NCBI RefSeq assembly: GCF_005049235.1
Contig: NZ_SUMD01000002.1
Location: forward strand, 62,001 to 126,000
Reading direction: 5' to 3'
Origin: Rhodococcus oryzae
GTDB lineage: Bacteria > Actinomycetota > Actinomycetes > Mycobacteriales > Mycobacteriaceae
DNA length: 64,000 nt
The first letter of the stretch is position 1. The number at the start of each line of letters is the position of its first letter. The notes beneath the pieces were generated by a model that had not been told where the DNA came from, did not search any database, and worked only from the letters and a program-made list of their open reading frames with translations. Of the stretch, positions 35,588 to 46,059 are shown piece after piece. The translations under genes were made by a program, and so were the position numbers.

Positions 35588-37041
35588 TGTCTGTCTCCGC
35601 GGCACCGTCGGGGCCCTCCTTCCCGAGTCCGGCCGGAGGGTTCGCGCCCGCACCCGTGCAATCGAACCGACGCAACGTCGAACTGGTGCTGATCTGCTGC
35701 GCCATCGCGATCACCACCCTGTCGCTGATCCTGGTCGAGGCGAGCCAGGAGCAGAAGATCACCCTGGACCTGGCCAAGTACGCGCTCGCCTATGCCGTCC
35801 TGTTCGTCATCGCCCACCTCGCGGTGCGCAGGTTCGCGCCGTACGCCGACCCCCTGCTGCTGCCGATCGTCGCGCTGCTCAACGGTCTCGGGCTGGTGCT
35901 CATCCACCGACTCGACCTCGCCGACGCCGCGACCGCGGCCTCCTTCGGGTGGGAGATCCCCTCCCCCGACGCCAATCAGCAGGTGCTGTGGACCGCGCTC
36001 GCGATCGCCGGCTTCATCGCGGTGCTGGTGTTCCTCGAGGACTACCGACTGCTGGCGCGCTACAGCTACACCCTCGGCCTTGCCGGTCTGGTGCTGCTCG
36101 CACTCCCCGCGGTGCTGCCGTCGTCGATGTCCGAGGTGAACGGCGCGAAGATCTGGATCAAGTTGCCGTTCTTCAGCATTCAGCCCGGCGAATTCGCCAA
36201 GATCCTGCTGATCATCTTCTTCGCCTCTGTCCTGGTGTCCAAGCGCGAGCTGTTCACCACGGCGGGCAGGCATTTCTTCGGCATGGACCTGCCGCGCGCC
36301 CGCGACCTCGGGCCGATCCTCGTCGCCTGGGTCGTCTCGATCGGCGTGCTGGTGCTCGAAAAGGACCTGGGCACCTCGCTGCTGCTGTTCGGCACCGTGC
36401 TGGTGATGCTCTACATCGCCACCGAACGGGTCGGCTGGCTGCTGATCGGCGGCGGGCTGCTCGCGCTCGGGTTCGTGTTCGCCTATCAGCTCTTCGGCCA
36501 CGTCCGGGTCCGGGTGAACACCTGGCTCGACCCGCTCGGCGACTACAACAACACCGGGTATCAGATCTCGCAGTCGCTGTTCGGGCTCGCAACCGGCGGG
36601 CTCGCCGGAACCGGCCTCGGCAGCGGGCGGCCGTCCCAGGTCCCGTTCGCGAAGACCGACTTCATCGTCGCCACGATCGGCGAGGAGCTCGGGCTGATCG
36701 GCCTGGCCGCCGTGCTGATGCTGTTCCTGATCTTCGTCATCCGCGGGCTGCGGACCGCGCTTGCGGTGCGTGACAGCTTCGGCAAGCTGCTCGCCGCCGG
36801 GCTCTCGTTCACCGTGGCGATCCAGGTCTTCGTGGTCGTCGGCGGCGTGACCAAGCTGATCCCGCTGACCGGCCTGACCACCCCCTACATGTCGTACGGC
36901 GGCTCCTCGCTGCTGGCGAACTACCTGCTGCTGGCGCTGCTCATCAAGATCTCCGACTCCGCGCGGACCCCGCCGAAGCCCACGAAGAAGGGACCCGCCC
37001 CCATCGCGGACGCACCGACCGAAATGCTGAGGCGCCCATGA
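35587..37041 (+). CDS. rodA: RodA/FtsW-type peptidoglycan glycosyltransferase (SEDS)
   Basis: A 484-residue polytopic SEDS protein with about ten to twelve membrane helices. Family signatures include '[20 protein letters not shown]', '[20 protein letters not shown]', '[20 protein letters not shown]', '[14 protein letters not shown]' and '[20 protein letters not shown]'. It polymerises lipid II with a partner class B penicillin-binding protein, here the next gene pbpA. The ATG shares one base with the pstP TGA, and its stop overlaps the pbpA start. Confidence 0.95.
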   Translation: MSVSAAPSGPSFPSPAGGFAPAPVQSNRRNVELVLICCAIAITTLSLILVEASQEQKITLDLAKYALAYAVLFVIAHLAVRRFAPYADPLLLPIVALLNGLGLVLIHRLDLADAATAASFGWEIPSPDANQQVLWTALAIAGFIAVLVFLEDYRLLARYSYTLGLAGLVLLALPAVLPSSMSEVNGAKIWIKLPFFSIQPGEFAKILLIIFFASVLVSKRELFTTAGRHFFGMDLPRARDLGPILVAWVVSIGVLVLEKDLGTSLLLFGTVLVMLYIATERVGWLLIGGGLLALGFVFAYQLFGHVRVRVNTWLDPLGDYNNTGYQISQSLFGLATGGLAGTGLGSGRPSQVPFAKTDFIVATIGEELGLIGLAAVLMLFLIFVIRGLRTALAVRDSFGKLLAAGLSFTVAIQVFVVVGGVTKLIPLTGLTTPYMSYGGSSLLANYLLLALLIKISDSARTPPKPTKKGPAPIADAPTEMLRRP

Positions 37042-38528
37042 ACACGCCCCTGCGCCGCGTCGCGATGGCGGTCATGGTGATGGTGGTGGCGCTCCTGGCC
37101 AACGCCACGTACGTGCAGGTCATCAAGGCCGACGACCTGCGCACCGACCCGCGGAACTCCCGGGTCCTGCTCGACGAGTACTCGCGTCAGCGCGGACAGA
37201 TCTCGGCGGGCGGTCAGGTGCTGGCCGCGTCGATCCCCACCGACGACCGGTACAAGTACCTGCGCACGTATCCGCCGAACCCGGCGGCGCCGTCGAGCCC
37301 GTTCGCGAACGCGCCGGTCACCGGCTTCTACTCGATGCTCTACGGCAGCACGGGACTCGAACGCACCGAGGACCAGGTGCTCAACGGCTCCGACAACCGG
37401 CTGTTCGGGCGGCGGTTCTTCGACCTGGTCTCCGGCCGCGACCCGCGCGGCGGCAACGTGGTCACCACTCTCGACCCGGTCGTCCAGCAGGTGGCGTACG
37501 ACCAGCTGACCGCGAAGGGCTACACCGGCTCCGTGGTCGCGATCCGGCCCAGCACCGGCGAGGTGCTGGCGATGGTGAGCACGCCCAGCTACGACCCGAA
37601 CCTGCTGGCCAGCCACGACGGTGCGGTCAGCACCCAGGCCTGGGAGGCGCTGAACGAGGACGAGGACAAGCCGCTGCTCAACCGGGCCATCTCGCAGACC
37701 TATCCGCCCGGCTCCACGTTCAAGGTGGTGGTCACCGCCGCCGCGCTGAGCAACGGGGCGAACCCGGAGGAGCAGCTGACCGCGGCACCGAACATCACGC
37801 TGCCCGGCACCAACACGACGCTGGAGAACTACAACGGCAGCACCTGTGGCAGCGGTCCGACCGCCTCGCTGCGGGAGGCCTTCGCCAGGTCCTGCAACAC
37901 GGCGTTCGTCGAGTTGGGCATCCGGACCGGCGCCGACGCCCTGAAGGACGAGGCCGCCGGGTTCGGCATCCAGCCCGATTCACCCGGCATCCCGATGCCC
38001 GTCGCGGACGGCACCGTCGGATCGATTCCCGACGACGCCGCGCTCGGGCAGTCCAGCATCGGCCAGCGCGACGTGGCGCTGACCCCGCTGGAGAACGCCG
38101 TGATCGCCGCGACCGTCGCGAACGGCGGCGTCCGGATGCAGCCGCACGTGGTGGCCCAGCTGCAGAGCCCCGACCTGTCGAACCTGGCGACGACGCACCC
38201 CGAGTCGCTGGGTCAGGCGGTGTCCCCGCAGGTGGCGGCGACGCTCACCGACCTGATGATCGGCTCGGAGAACAACACCGGCGGCGGCAACAAGATCCCC
38301 GGCGTCCAGATCGCGTCCAAGACCGGAACCGCCGAGCACGGCAGCGATCCCCGCAATACCCCACCGCACGCCTGGTACATCGGGTTCGCCCCCGCGGCGA
38401 ACCCGGAGATCGCGATCGCCGTGCTCGTGGAGAACGGCGGCGACCGCGCCCTTGCCGCGACCGGAGGCTCGGTCGCGGCACCGATCGGGCGGGCCGTCAT
38501 CGAAGCCGGACTGCGGCAGGGGGGCTGA
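37038..38528 (+). CDS. pbpA: PbpA, class B penicillin-binding protein (transpeptidase)
   Basis: A 496-residue protein: N-terminal membrane anchor ('[20 protein letters not shown]'), a dimerisation domain, then the transpeptidase domain with the nucleophile motif STFK ('[11 protein letters not shown]'), SxN in '[12 protein letters not shown]' and KTG in '[11 protein letters not shown]'. It cross-links septal and elongating peptidoglycan with the SEDS partner upstream. The start overlaps rodA by four bases. The downstream pknA follows without a gap. Confidence 0.95.
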   Translation: MNTPLRRVAMAVMVMVVALLANATYVQVIKADDLRTDPRNSRVLLDEYSRQRGQISAGGQVLAASIPTDDRYKYLRTYPPNPAAPSSPFANAPVTGFYSMLYGSTGLERTEDQVLNGSDNRLFGRRFFDLVSGRDPRGGNVVTTLDPVVQQVAYDQLTAKGYTGSVVAIRPSTGEVLAMVSTPSYDPNLLASHDGAVSTQAWEALNEDEDKPLLNRAISQTYPPGSTFKVVVTAAALSNGANPEEQLTAAPNITLPGTNTTLENYNGSTCGSGPTASLREAFARSCNTAFVELGIRTGADALKDEAAGFGIQPDSPGIPMPVADGTVGSIPDDAALGQSSIGQRDVALTPLENAVIAATVANGGVRMQPHVVAQLQSPDLSNLATTHPESLGQAVSPQVAATLTDLMIGSENNTGGGNKIPGVQIASKTGTAEHGSDPRNTPPHAWYIGFAPAANPEIAIAVLVENGGDRALAATGGSVAAPIGRAVIEAGLRQGG

Positions 38529-38531
38529 GTG

Positions 38532-39890
38532 ATGAGTCTGAACAACGGCGCGGTGATCGCGAACCGGTACCGGCTACAGCGGCTGATCGCCACCGGCGGG
38601 ATGGGCCAGGTCTGGGAGGGCGTCGACAACCGCCTGCACCGCCGGGTCGCGGTCAAGGTCCTCAAGTCGGAGTACTCCGCGGACCCCGAGTTCCTGGAGC
38701 GCTTCCGCACGGAGGCCCGCACCACCGCCCAGCTCAACCACCCCGGCATCGCGGGGATCTACGACTACGGCGAGACCCTCGACAGCGTCGGCCAGTCCAC
38801 CGCATACCTGGTGATGGAGTTGGTCAACGGAGAGCCGCTGAACGCGGTGCTGGGGCGTGTCGGCCGGCTGGCGCTGCCGCACGCGCTCGACATGCTCGAG
38901 CAGACCGGCCGCGCCCTTCAGGTGGCGCACGAGGCGGGCGTGGTGCACCGCGACGTCAAGCCCGGCAACATCCTGATCACCCCGGCCGGCCAGGTGAAGA
39001 TCACCGACTTCGGCATCGCGAAGGCGGTCGAGGCCTCCCCGGTGACCCGGACCGGCATGGTGATGGGCACCGCCCAGTACATCGCGCCCGAACAGGCCCT
39101 CGGACAGGACGCCTCGCCTGCCAGCGACGTGTACTCGCTCGGCGTGGTCGGCTACGAGGCCCTCTCCGGCCGTCGCCCGTTCGTCGGCGACGGCGCGCTG
39201 ACGGTGGCGATGAAGCACGTTCAGGAGGTGCCGAGCCCGCTGCCTGCGGATCTGCCGCCGAACGTGCGCGAGCTGATCGACATCACGATGGCCAAGGACC
39301 CGGCCGCGCGGTACGGCAGCGGCGGCGAATTCGCCGACGCGGTCGCCGTGGTCAGGTCCGGCGCGCGGCCGCCGCTGCCCGGGGCCGGCCTGCCGCCGCG
39401 GCCGGGGACGGGCGCGGTGCCGCCCATCGTCGGGACCCAGATGTTGCCGACGTCCCAGCGCGAATATGCTGGCCCCGATTCCGGGTCGGAACCGGCGGTG
39501 GCGACGGGCATGACCAAGGGACAGAAGATCCTGGCGTGGGGCGGCGGCGGACTGCTACTCGCGGCCCTGCTGATCTCCGTGTGGATTCTCCTGTCCGGCG
39601 GTGGCGGAGCGCCGAGCAATCCGACGCCGCCGCTGGTGACGACGACGCGGCCGGTGGTCACCACCACCACCCGCCCGCCCGTGACCACCACCACGGAACG
39701 GACGACCACGACCGAGGAACCGACGACCACCACGACGGAACCGACCACCACGGAGCCGACGACGACGACCACCACGGAGCCGACGACCACCACGACGGAA
39801 CCGACCACCACGACCACGACAGCGCCCCGCACGACCACCGCCACGACCACGCCGGACGTCCTCGAACCGGCCCCGCAAGGACAGCCATGA
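38532..39890 (+). CDS. pknA: PknA, Ser/Thr protein kinase
   Basis: A 452-residue transmembrane kinase. Catalytic domain about residues 10-270: '[11 protein letters not shown]', Lys of '[10 protein letters not shown]', '[11 protein letters not shown]' and 'DFGIAKA'. One membrane helix ('[20 protein letters not shown]') is followed by an extracellular tail consisting almost only of Thr with Glu/Pro, ending 'EPAPQGQP', with no PASTA domain. It phosphorylates division and wall-synthesis proteins. GTG 38529 directly before ATG 38532 is an alternative start. The stop overlaps pknB. Confidence 0.95.
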   Translation: MSLNNGAVIANRYRLQRLIATGGMGQVWEGVDNRLHRRVAVKVLKSEYSADPEFLERFRTEARTTAQLNHPGIAGIYDYGETLDSVGQSTAYLVMELVNGEPLNAVLGRVGRLALPHALDMLEQTGRALQVAHEAGVVHRDVKPGNILITPAGQVKITDFGIAKAVEASPVTRTGMVMGTAQYIAPEQALGQDASPASDVYSLGVVGYEALSGRRPFVGDGALTVAMKHVQEVPSPLPADLPPNVRELIDITMAKDPAARYGSGGEFADAVAVVRSGARPPLPGAGLPPRPGTGAVPPIVGTQMLPTSQREYAGPDSGSEPAVATGMTKGQKILAWGGGGLLLAALLISVWILLSGGGGAPSNPTPPLVTTTRPVVTTTTRPPVTTTTERTTTTEEPTTTTTEPTTTEPTTTTTTEPTTTTTEPTTTTTTAPRTTTATTTPDVLEPAPQGQP

Positions 39891-41812
39891 CCACACCCCG
39901 CAAGCTCTCCTCCCGCTACGAGCTGGGCGAGATCCTCGGCTTCGGTGGCATGTCCGAGGTGCACCTCGCCCGCGACATGCGCCTGAGCCGGGATGTAGCG
40001 ATCAAGGTGCTGCGCGCCGATCTCGCCCGCGACCCCACGTTCTACCTCCGTTTCCGCCGCGAGGCGCAGAACGCGGCGGCACTGAACCATCCCGCCATCG
40101 TGGCCGTCTACGACACCGGCGAGGCCGAGACCGACGGCGGTCCGCTGCCGTACATCGTGATGGAGTACGTCGACGGCGACACGCTGCGCGATATCGTCCG
40201 CACCGAGGGCCCCATGCAGGCCCGGCGCGCGATGGAGGTCATCGCCGACGTGTGTGCGGCGCTCGATTTCAGCCATCGCAACGGGATCGTGCACCGCGAC
40301 ATCAAGCCGGCGAACATCATGATCAACCGCGCGGGCGCGGTGAAGGTAATGGACTTCGGCATCGCCCGCGCGATCTCCGATGCCTCCAGCCCGATGACGC
40401 AGACGTCCGCGGTGATCGGCACGGCTCAGTACCTCTCGCCCGAGCAGGCGCGCGGCGAGCAGGTCGACGCCCGCTCGGACGTGTACTCGCTCGGCTGCGT
40501 GCTGTTCGAGATCCTCACCGGCGAGCCGCCCTTCAAGGGCGATTCCCCGGTGGCCGTCGCCTACCAGCATGTCCGGGAGGATCCGGCCCTCCCCTCGAGC
40601 GTGAACCCGAACGTGCCGCGCGAGCTCGACTCGGTGATCCTCAAGGCGATGAGCAAGAACCCGGCCAACCGGTACCAGAGCGCCGCCGACATGCGCTCCG
40701 ATCTGGTGCGGGTGCTCGGCGGTCAGCGTCCGGGCGCGCCGATGGTAATGAACGACGAGGACCGCACCACGATCCTCGGCGCGGTGGACGGGTCGAACCG
40801 GTACGGCGCGCCCCCCGTCTCGCCCCCGCCGGTGGCGCAGGCGGCCGCGCCTGCGCCGGAGGACGGTCAGCCGCGCAGCCGCAAGGCCGTGCGCGCGGTG
40901 CTGCTGTCGGTGGCGGCCCTGGCTGTGATCGGCATCGTCGGCGCGTTCCTGTGGTCGCTCGGCCCCGGCTCGAAGGCCGCACAGGTCACGGTCCCGAACG
41001 TCGCCAACCAGTCCGCGCAGGACGCCCAGAACGCGCTGCAGGATCTCGGTTTCCGGGTGCAGAGCCAGCCGAAGCCGAGCGATGACGTAGCCTCGGGCAA
41101 CGTCATCGCCAGCATCCCCGTCGCGGGGACCAGGGCCGACGAGGGCACCACGGTGACTCTCGACGTGTCCACCGGTCCGCAGGAGGTGGAGGTCCCGACG
41201 CTGACCGGCATGACGCAGGCGCAGGCGGCGCAGGCGCTGAACGCGATCGGCCTGCAGTTGGATTCGACGGTGAGCACCGCCGCGTCGACGCAAGACCAGC
41301 TGGACAAGGTGGTCGCGCAGAAGCCGGAAGCCGGGTCGAATGTCGCGCTGGACGGCGCCGTGAAGATCACCCTCGGCAGCGGACCGGAGCAGATCCGGAT
41401 CCCGAACGTCGTCGGCCAGACCCTCGACGTCGCGCAACCGAACATCGAGGGCGCGGGCTTCAAGGTCCAGGTCGAGAACATCGACTCCGGCAAGCCCAAG
41501 GGCGAGGTCGTCTCCACCGACCCGTCCGGAGGCAGCGCGGAGGCCAAGGGTGCCACCGTCAAGATCCGGGTGTCGAACGGCAACATGGTCACGATGCCCA
41601 ACCTGAACAACCAGAGCGTGTCGCAGGCGCTGGACTCACTTCGGCGCGCGGGCTGGACCGGGTCCTCGAGCCAGCTCGTCCAGCATCCGGAGGCGACCCT
41701 GGAGACCGATCAGGTCGGCAAGGTGGTCACCCAGGCGCAGCCGGCGGGTTCGGAGATCTCCAAGACCTCGACCATCTCGGTCGGGATCGGTCAGCTCGGC
41801 ATTCCCCGGTAG
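39887..41812 (+). CDS. pknB: PknB, Ser/Thr protein kinase with PASTA domains
   Basis: A 641-residue receptor kinase. Kinase domain: '[13 protein letters not shown]', Lys in '[13 protein letters not shown]', '[15 protein letters not shown]', '[10 protein letters not shown]' and the activation-loop threonines in '[20 protein letters not shown]'. One membrane helix ('[20 protein letters not shown]') precedes four extracellular PASTA repeats (about residues 365-641, e.g. '[20 protein letters not shown]'), which bind muropeptides. It controls peptidoglycan synthesis and is opposed by PstP. Last gene of the operon. Confidence 0.97.
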   Translation: MTTPRKLSSRYELGEILGFGGMSEVHLARDMRLSRDVAIKVLRADLARDPTFYLRFRREAQNAAALNHPAIVAVYDTGEAETDGGPLPYIVMEYVDGDTLRDIVRTEGPMQARRAMEVIADVCAALDFSHRNGIVHRDIKPANIMINRAGAVKVMDFGIARAISDASSPMTQTSAVIGTAQYLSPEQARGEQVDARSDVYSLGCVLFEILTGEPPFKGDSPVAVAYQHVREDPALPSSVNPNVPRELDSVILKAMSKNPANRYQSAADMRSDLVRVLGGQRPGAPMVMNDEDRTTILGAVDGSNRYGAPPVSPPPVAQAAAPAPEDGQPRSRKAVRAVLLSVAALAVIGIVGAFLWSLGPGSKAAQVTVPNVANQSAQDAQNALQDLGFRVQSQPKPSDDVASGNVIASIPVAGTRADEGTTVTLDVSTGPQEVEVPTLTGMTQAQAAQALNAIGLQLDSTVSTAASTQDQLDKVVAQKPEAGSNVALDGAVKITLGSGPEQIRIPNVVGQTLDVAQPNIEGAGFKVQVENIDSGKPKGEVVSTDPSGGSAEAKGATVKIRVSNGNMVTMPNLNNQSVSQALDSLRRAGWTGSSSQLVQHPEATLETDQVGKVVTQAQPAGSEISKTSTISVGIGQLGIPR

Positions 41813-41831
41813 AGCCGGTAACCCGTTCCGT

Positions 41832-41876
41832 TGAGGGGCATCGTCGTGCGGTTCGACCGCGCGAGGGTGCCCCTCA
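41832..41876. terminator. Terminator hairpin after pknB
   Basis: TGAGGGGCA (41832-41840) pairs with TGCCCCTCA (41868-41876), enclosing an inner GCGGT-TCG-ACCGC hairpin. It lies between the converging pknB and TetR genes and could serve both. Confidence 0.65.
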
Positions 41877-41906
41877 CGCGTAGGCGCGGCGTCCCGGACG
41901 CCGCGG

Positions 41907-42464
41907 CTACCGAAAGGCCGGTTCGACGAACCGTTCAACGATCCGGCGTTCCGCCGCCGGGTCTCCCGCCGGCACCGTGAGCAGCGAGATGACCACCCGC
42001 ACGATCCACTGCGCAGCCTCCGCATCGGGCGCGATGCCCGTCAACGCCGTGGCGACCCTCCCGAGTTCGGGGGATGACGCGAGGTAGTCGTCGCCGCGGC
42101 CGGTGCGGGAGTTCGTCAGCCACTGCGACAGCGCGGCGTCCGCGCGCACGGCCGCGACGGAGATCAGGATCGCCTCGACGATCCGGCGGGAACCGCTCAG
42201 CGGTTCCACCTCGACCGCGACCCGCTGGGCCACCGCCGCGGCCGCCGCGGAGACCACTCCGCCGATCAGCGCGGACTTGCCCCCGACGTACCGGTAGAGG
42301 GTCGCTCGTGAACACCCGGCCCTTGCCGCGACATCCTCGACGCTGACCCGGTCGAGTCCCCGCTCGAGGAACAACTCCGCGGCGGCGGCGTGGATTCTCG
42401 CCACCGCGATCGCACGGCGGTTGCCGCCTGCCAGCCAGTCCGACCCCGCGCCCGGTTCACCCAC
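41907..42464 (-). CDS. TetR-family repressor divergent from the P450
   Basis: A 185-residue repressor. The helix-turn-helix reads 'AAAELFLERGLDRVSVEDVA' then 'ARAGCSRATLYRYVGGKSAL'. The start is taken at GTG 42464, preceded by GGAGG six bases upstream. An in-frame TTG at 42521 lacks a ribosome site and would translate through the palindrome at 42491-42515. It probably represses itself and the cytochrome P450 gene at 42714. Ligand unknown. Confidence 0.88.
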   Translation of the reverse strand: MGEPGAGSDWLAGGNRRAIAVARIHAAAAELFLERGLDRVSVEDVAARAGCSRATLYRYVGGKSALIGGVVSAAAAAVAQRVAVEVEPLSGSRRIVEAILISVAAVRADAALSQWLTNSRTGRGDDYLASSPELGRVATALTGIAPDAEAAQWIVRVVISLLTVPAGDPAAERRIVERFVEPAFR

Positions 42465-42490
42465 GAATCGCCTCCGGATAGCGCTGTGTG

Positions 42491-42515
42491 AATTTGTCTC
42501 GTGATGAGACAAATT
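42491..42515. promoter_or_regulatory. Perfect palindromic operator for the TetR/P450 pair
   Basis: AATTTGTCTC (42491-42500), GTGAT, GAGACAAATT (42506-42515): exact 10-base arms in an A/T-rich divergent promoter region. A strong candidate binding site for the adjacent TetR protein. Confidence 0.7.
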
Positions 42516-42713
42516 TCCCAATCAGTCTATAACTCGACCCGCGATTTGCCGCGATGAGCTGCACGGGGGCGGCATCGGATCGAGAGCGTGAGACTTTCCG
42601 TTTTATGCAGGTCACGCGGCACGATCTCATCTTCCCCCACGCCCTTGACATGCACTCGGCGCCGGGTGAACGTGGTAATTCTGAAACACGTTCTACTACC
42701 GGTGGGAGAATCG

Positions 42714-43928
42714 ATGACCGCATTGCCACTCGAGGGGATCGACCTCTTCGATCCGGCGAATCTCGACGACCCGAACGCGCTGTACCGCGCGCTCCGAGAG
42801 AACTCGCCCGTCCACCGGGTCCCGGGAACCGACTTCTATCTCGTCTCCACCTGGGATCTGGTCACCGAGGCGGCGGCGCGCGTCGACGACTTCTCGTCGA
42901 ACCTGACAGGGGTCCTCGTTCAGCAGCCCGACGGGCCACCGGTGACCTTCGACATGGACGGCGGCGGACGGGCGGTGCACGTGCTCGCGACCGCCGACGA
43001 CCCGACGCACGCCCACCACCGCAAGCTGGTGCTGCAGACGCTCGGCAAGAGGATCCGCGCGCTTGGCCCGACGGTCGATGTCCTGGCCGATCGGCTGTGG
43101 GCCGAGGGAGTGCGGGACGACCGGATCGACTACGCGACCGACATGGCCGACAAGCTGCCCCTCGCCCTCATCGCGCATCTCGTCGGCCTGCCCGAGGGTG
43201 ACGTCCCACAGCTCCTGACCTGGGCGTACGACAGCACGGAACTGCTCGGCGGAGTGGTCACCGCGGACCGACTCGGTCAGCTCGTCACCTCGTCGGTCGA
43301 GCTCGCCGGCTACCTGCACACGCAGTTCGTCCGGGCCAAGGACGATCTGAAGGACGACCTCATGGGCGTGCTGGCGCGCGCCTGCGCGACCGGTGACCTG
43401 ACCGACGACGTCGCGGTGCTGATCCTCGTTCAGTTGGTCGGCGCGGGCGGCGAGTCGACGGCCGGGCTGATCGCCAGTTCGGCACGGCTGCTCGCCACCC
43501 ACCCCGACGTCCAGCGCGCGCTCCGCGACGATCCCGCCCTGATCGACCCCTTCCTCGACGAGGCGCTCCGCCTGGAATCCCCGTTCCGTGCGCACCACCG
43601 GCATGTCGTCGCGGACACCACGCTGGGCGGGGTCGCGCTACCTGCGGGCAGTCACGCCCTCCTGCTGTGGGGGTCGGCGAACCGCGATCCCGCCCGGTTC
43701 GAGCGTCCCGACGAGGTCGTCCTCGACCGCCCGGGTATCCGCTCCCATCTCGCCTTCGGCAAGGGCGCCCATTTCTGCATCGGGTCGGCGCTCGCGCGGA
43801 TGGAAGCCCTCGCCGCCGTCACCCTTCTCCTCGAACGCAGCACCCGGATCTCCATCGCCGACGAGGCGAGCTGGGTGCCGAGCATCTTCGTGCGGCGCCA
43901 CCTCCGCCTGCCGCTCCGGATCAGCTGA
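42714..43928 (+). CDS. Cytochrome P450
   Basis: A 404-residue bacterial class I P450. Signatures: I-helix 'VGAGGESTAGLIAS', ExxR in 'DEALRLESPF', and the heme-ligand loop 'FGKGAHFCIGSALARMEA' with Cys as thiolate ligand. It would hydroxylate an unknown substrate with electrons from a ferredoxin and reductase, which are not encoded nearby. ATG 42714 is chosen because GGTGGGAG lies just upstream. Transcribed away from the TetR gene. Confidence 0.94.
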   Translation: MTALPLEGIDLFDPANLDDPNALYRALRENSPVHRVPGTDFYLVSTWDLVTEAAARVDDFSSNLTGVLVQQPDGPPVTFDMDGGGRAVHVLATADDPTHAHHRKLVLQTLGKRIRALGPTVDVLADRLWAEGVRDDRIDYATDMADKLPLALIAHLVGLPEGDVPQLLTWAYDSTELLGGVVTADRLGQLVTSSVELAGYLHTQFVRAKDDLKDDLMGVLARACATGDLTDDVAVLILVQLVGAGGESTAGLIASSARLLATHPDVQRALRDDPALIDPFLDEALRLESPFRAHHRHVVADTTLGGVALPAGSHALLLWGSANRDPARFERPDEVVLDRPGIRSHLAFGKGAHFCIGSALARMEALAAVTLLLERSTRISIADEASWVPSIFVRRHLRLPLRIS

Positions 43929-43952
43929 CTCAGGCCGGCCGCGGCGTCCGGC

Positions 43953-44612
43953 TCAGTTGTGGGTGAGCGCGGACCCCAGCGCCTGCGCGACCTCGGCCTC
44001 CAGCGTCGAGACGAGCGCCTCCGGCGGCCGCTGCCCGCACACCTCGAGCCAGTTCGCCAGCATCCGGTGGCCGCCCTGGGTCAGCACCGACTCCGGATGG
44101 AACTGGACGCCGTGGATCGGCAGCTCCCGGTGCCGCATCGCCATCACGATCCCGGTGTCGGTGTGCGCGGTGGCGATCAGCTCGTCCGGCATCGTCTCCG
44201 GCAGCACCGTCAGCGAGTGGTAGCGGGTGGCGGTGAACGGGTCGGGCAGCCCGGCCAGCACCCCGGTGCCGTCGTGGCTGACCTGGCTGGTCTTGCCGTG
44301 CAGCAGTTCCGGTGCCCGATCGACGGTGGCGCCGAACGCGGCGCCGATGGACTGGTGGCCGAGGCACACCCCGAGCAGCGGGGTGCGGGCCGCCGCGCAC
44401 GCCGCGACCAGGTCCATGCTCGCGCCTGCCCGCTGAGGCGTGCCAGGTCCCGGGCTCAGCAGCACCCCGTCGAACTGCGCCGCGACGGCATCGCGGTCGG
44501 CGAGCTCCGGGTCGTCGTTGCGCCAGACGGTGGCCTTGGTGCCGAGCTGGCCGAGGTACTGCACCAGGTTGAACACGAAGCTGTCGTAGTTGTCGACGAC
44601 CAGGATGCGCAT
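43953..44612 (-). CDS. trpG: Glutamine amidotransferase, anthranilate/aminodeoxychorismate synthase component II
   Basis: A 219-residue class I amidotransferase. The triad is visible: Cys in 'LLGVCLGHQSIG', and His and Glu in 'HGVQFHPESVLTQ'. 'DNYDSFVFNLVQYLG' and 'VLLSPGPGTP' are typical of TrpG/PabA. It supplies ammonia to component I for anthranilate or 4-amino-4-deoxychorismate. The same gene sits next to pknB in Mycobacterium (annotated trpG or pabA); sequence alone does not settle which pathway it serves. Confidence 0.93.
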   Translation of the reverse strand: MRILVVDNYDSFVFNLVQYLGQLGTKATVWRNDDPELADRDAVAAQFDGVLLSPGPGTPQRAGASMDLVAACAAARTPLLGVCLGHQSIGAAFGATVDRAPELLHGKTSQVSHDGTGVLAGLPDPFTATRYHSLTVLPETMPDELIATAHTDTGIVMAMRHRELPIHGVQFHPESVLTQGGHRMLANWLEVCGQRPPEALVSTLEAEVAQALGSALTHN

Positions 44613-44695
44613 TGCAGCAGGATATGCGGCTTCGCCGCCTGTGCGCGATCGGCACCCCGCCTGGGGTACGGATCACGCACGGGCGGCGCAGGCGC

Positions 44696-45502
44696 CTAGT
44701 TCGCGAACTTGGTCCGCAGCTGCCCGGTATACGCAGGCACGGTGAACGTGTCCGACGCCTCCTGGGTGTACCCCAGCCCGTAGCGGACGGCGTACTGCTT
44801 GAAGGTGCGCACGCCGGGCTCGGCGGCGAGCGCGGCCTCGATCCGGGCCGGGTCGCCGATCGCCGTCATCTGATACGGCGGGCTGTAGGTCCGCCCGTGC
44901 AGCAGCAGCGTGTTGCCGATACAACGCGGCGCCGAGGTGTTGACGATGCGCTGGTCCTGCATCCCGACCGCGACCGCCCCGCCCGCCCAGAGCGCGTTCA
45001 GCACGCTCTGCACATCCTGCTGGTGCACGACGAGATCATCGGGCGAGGCTCCCGCGGGGAACTTGCCGTCGGAGTCGCGGGGCGCGTCGGTGAGGGTCAC
45101 CCGCACTCCGGGTCCGGTGACCGCGCTCAGGCCCGCCGCGGCCTCCAGCGCCCGGCTCTGCTCGAGGGCGCCGGCGACATCGGAGTCGGAACCGGCCGCC
45201 TCGTCCTGGAGGGCGGCCAGCTGCGCGGCCAACCCGTCGCGCACCCCCGCAGCGTCATCCGCGTCTGCCTGCGCACTGCGCACCAGGTCGGAGAGCCTCG
45301 TGGTGTCTCCGCGCCGCAACTCGTTGCCCTCCGAGACCGCGCGGGTGGTCGCCAGGAGCAGCCCGGTCACCACGCAGACGATCGGGACGCAGATCTTCCA
45401 GAAGAGTTGCCTGCGCCGCGGCGCCACGTGCGCCGCAGGCCGGTGGGACACGGTGCGATCGGGTGCCGTCGGATCGGGTGCGGACGGATCGGGTTCGGTC
45501 AC
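44696..45502 (-). CDS. DUF881 family membrane protein
   Basis: A 268-residue protein with a cytoplasmic Pro/Arg-rich start, one membrane helix ('FWKICVPIVCVVTGLLLATT'), a coiled segment and an external DUF881 domain ('GVRVTLTDAPRD', 'VNALWAGGAVAVGMQDQRI'). It corresponds by position and family to Rv0012 of M. tuberculosis. DUF881 proteins occur near division genes; their biochemical role is unknown. Divergent from crgA. Confidence 0.88.
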   Translation of the reverse strand: MTEPDPSAPDPTAPDRTVSHRPAAHVAPRRRQLFWKICVPIVCVVTGLLLATTRAVSEGNELRRGDTTRLSDLVRSAQADADDAAGVRDGLAAQLAALQDEAAGSDSDVAGALEQSRALEAAAGLSAVTGPGVRVTLTDAPRDSDGKFPAGASPDDLVVHQQDVQSVLNALWAGGAVAVGMQDQRIVNTSAPRCIGNTLLLHGRTYSPPYQMTAIGDPARIEAALAAEPGVRTFKQYAVRYGLGYTQEASDTFTVPAYTGQLRTKFAN

Positions 45503-45675
45503 AGCTCCCCGCCTCCTCCCCTGTCGTGCTCGCGGGTCCAGCCAGCAGACCCTGCCCGGGCACGTCTGTGCTCGGCTAGCGTGTACTCACCACCGGTAAT
45601 CTCGAATCTACCTGGTGGGCGTCGACGCCGACGCCGACGCAATCGCACGATCCACACTGAACCAACGAGGACGTC

Positions 45676-45939
45676 ATGCCCAAGTCGAAGGTCCGCAAGA
45701 AGACCGACTACACGATCAATCCCGCGAACCGCACGCCCGTGAAGGTCAAGGTCGGCCCGTCCAGCACGCTCTACGTGTCTGTGATGCTCGGCTTCATGCT
45801 GCTCGGGCTCGCGTGGCTGATCGTTTACTACCTGGCCGCGGACCAGATCACCTGGATGAACGACCTGGGGGCCTACAACTTCCTGGTCGGCTTCGGATTC
45901 ATGGTTGTCGGCCTCATCATGACGATGAGATGGCGCTGA
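45676..45939 (+). CDS. crgA: CrgA, cell division protein
   Basis: An 87-residue protein with the CrgA start 'MPKSKVRKKTDYTINPANRT' and two membrane helices ('LYVSVMLGFMLLGLAWLIVY' and 'FLVGFGFMVVGLIMTM'). In mycobacteria CrgA recruits FtsI and CwsA to the septum and binds FtsZ and FtsQ; in Streptomyces it times FtsZ-ring formation. Length and position match Rv0011c. Confidence 0.96.
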   Translation: MPKSKVRKKTDYTINPANRTPVKVKVGPSSTLYVSVMLGFMLLGLAWLIVYYLAADQITWMNDLGAYNFLVGFGFMVVGLIMTMRWR

Positions 45940-45995
45940 CCTGGGGATATCCCCCTTCAGGCAGCATCAATTACATCGTTGTCATTCATCCCCAA

Positions 45996-46059
45996 TGTGG
46001 ATAAACCCTGTGGATAGCTGTGGAGAGCCTGTGCACAACCCCGAAAACCCTGTGCACAA
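45996..46059. promoter_or_regulatory. Cluster of DnaA-box-like sequences
   Basis: TGTGGATAA (45996-46004, a perfect DnaA box on the minus strand), TGTGGATAG (46009-46017), TGTGGAGAG (46019-46027), and two TGTGCACAA (46030-46038 and 46051-46059), all in one orientation within 64 bases, between crgA and the PH-domain gene. Whether DnaA binds here is not known. Confidence 0.45.

Noticed and set aside
39640-39880. Short-period DNA repeats in pknA as a possible CRISPR or regulatory array
   Set aside because: They simply encode the Thr/Glu/Pro-rich external tail of PknA in frame. No spacer-repeat array exists in the window.
39221-41437. Long minus-strand frames opposite pknA/pknB, pstP and rodA
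   Set aside because: Typical high-GC antisense shadows with low-complexity Arg/Val-rich translation; the plus-strand kinases, phosphatase and SEDS protein are unambiguous.
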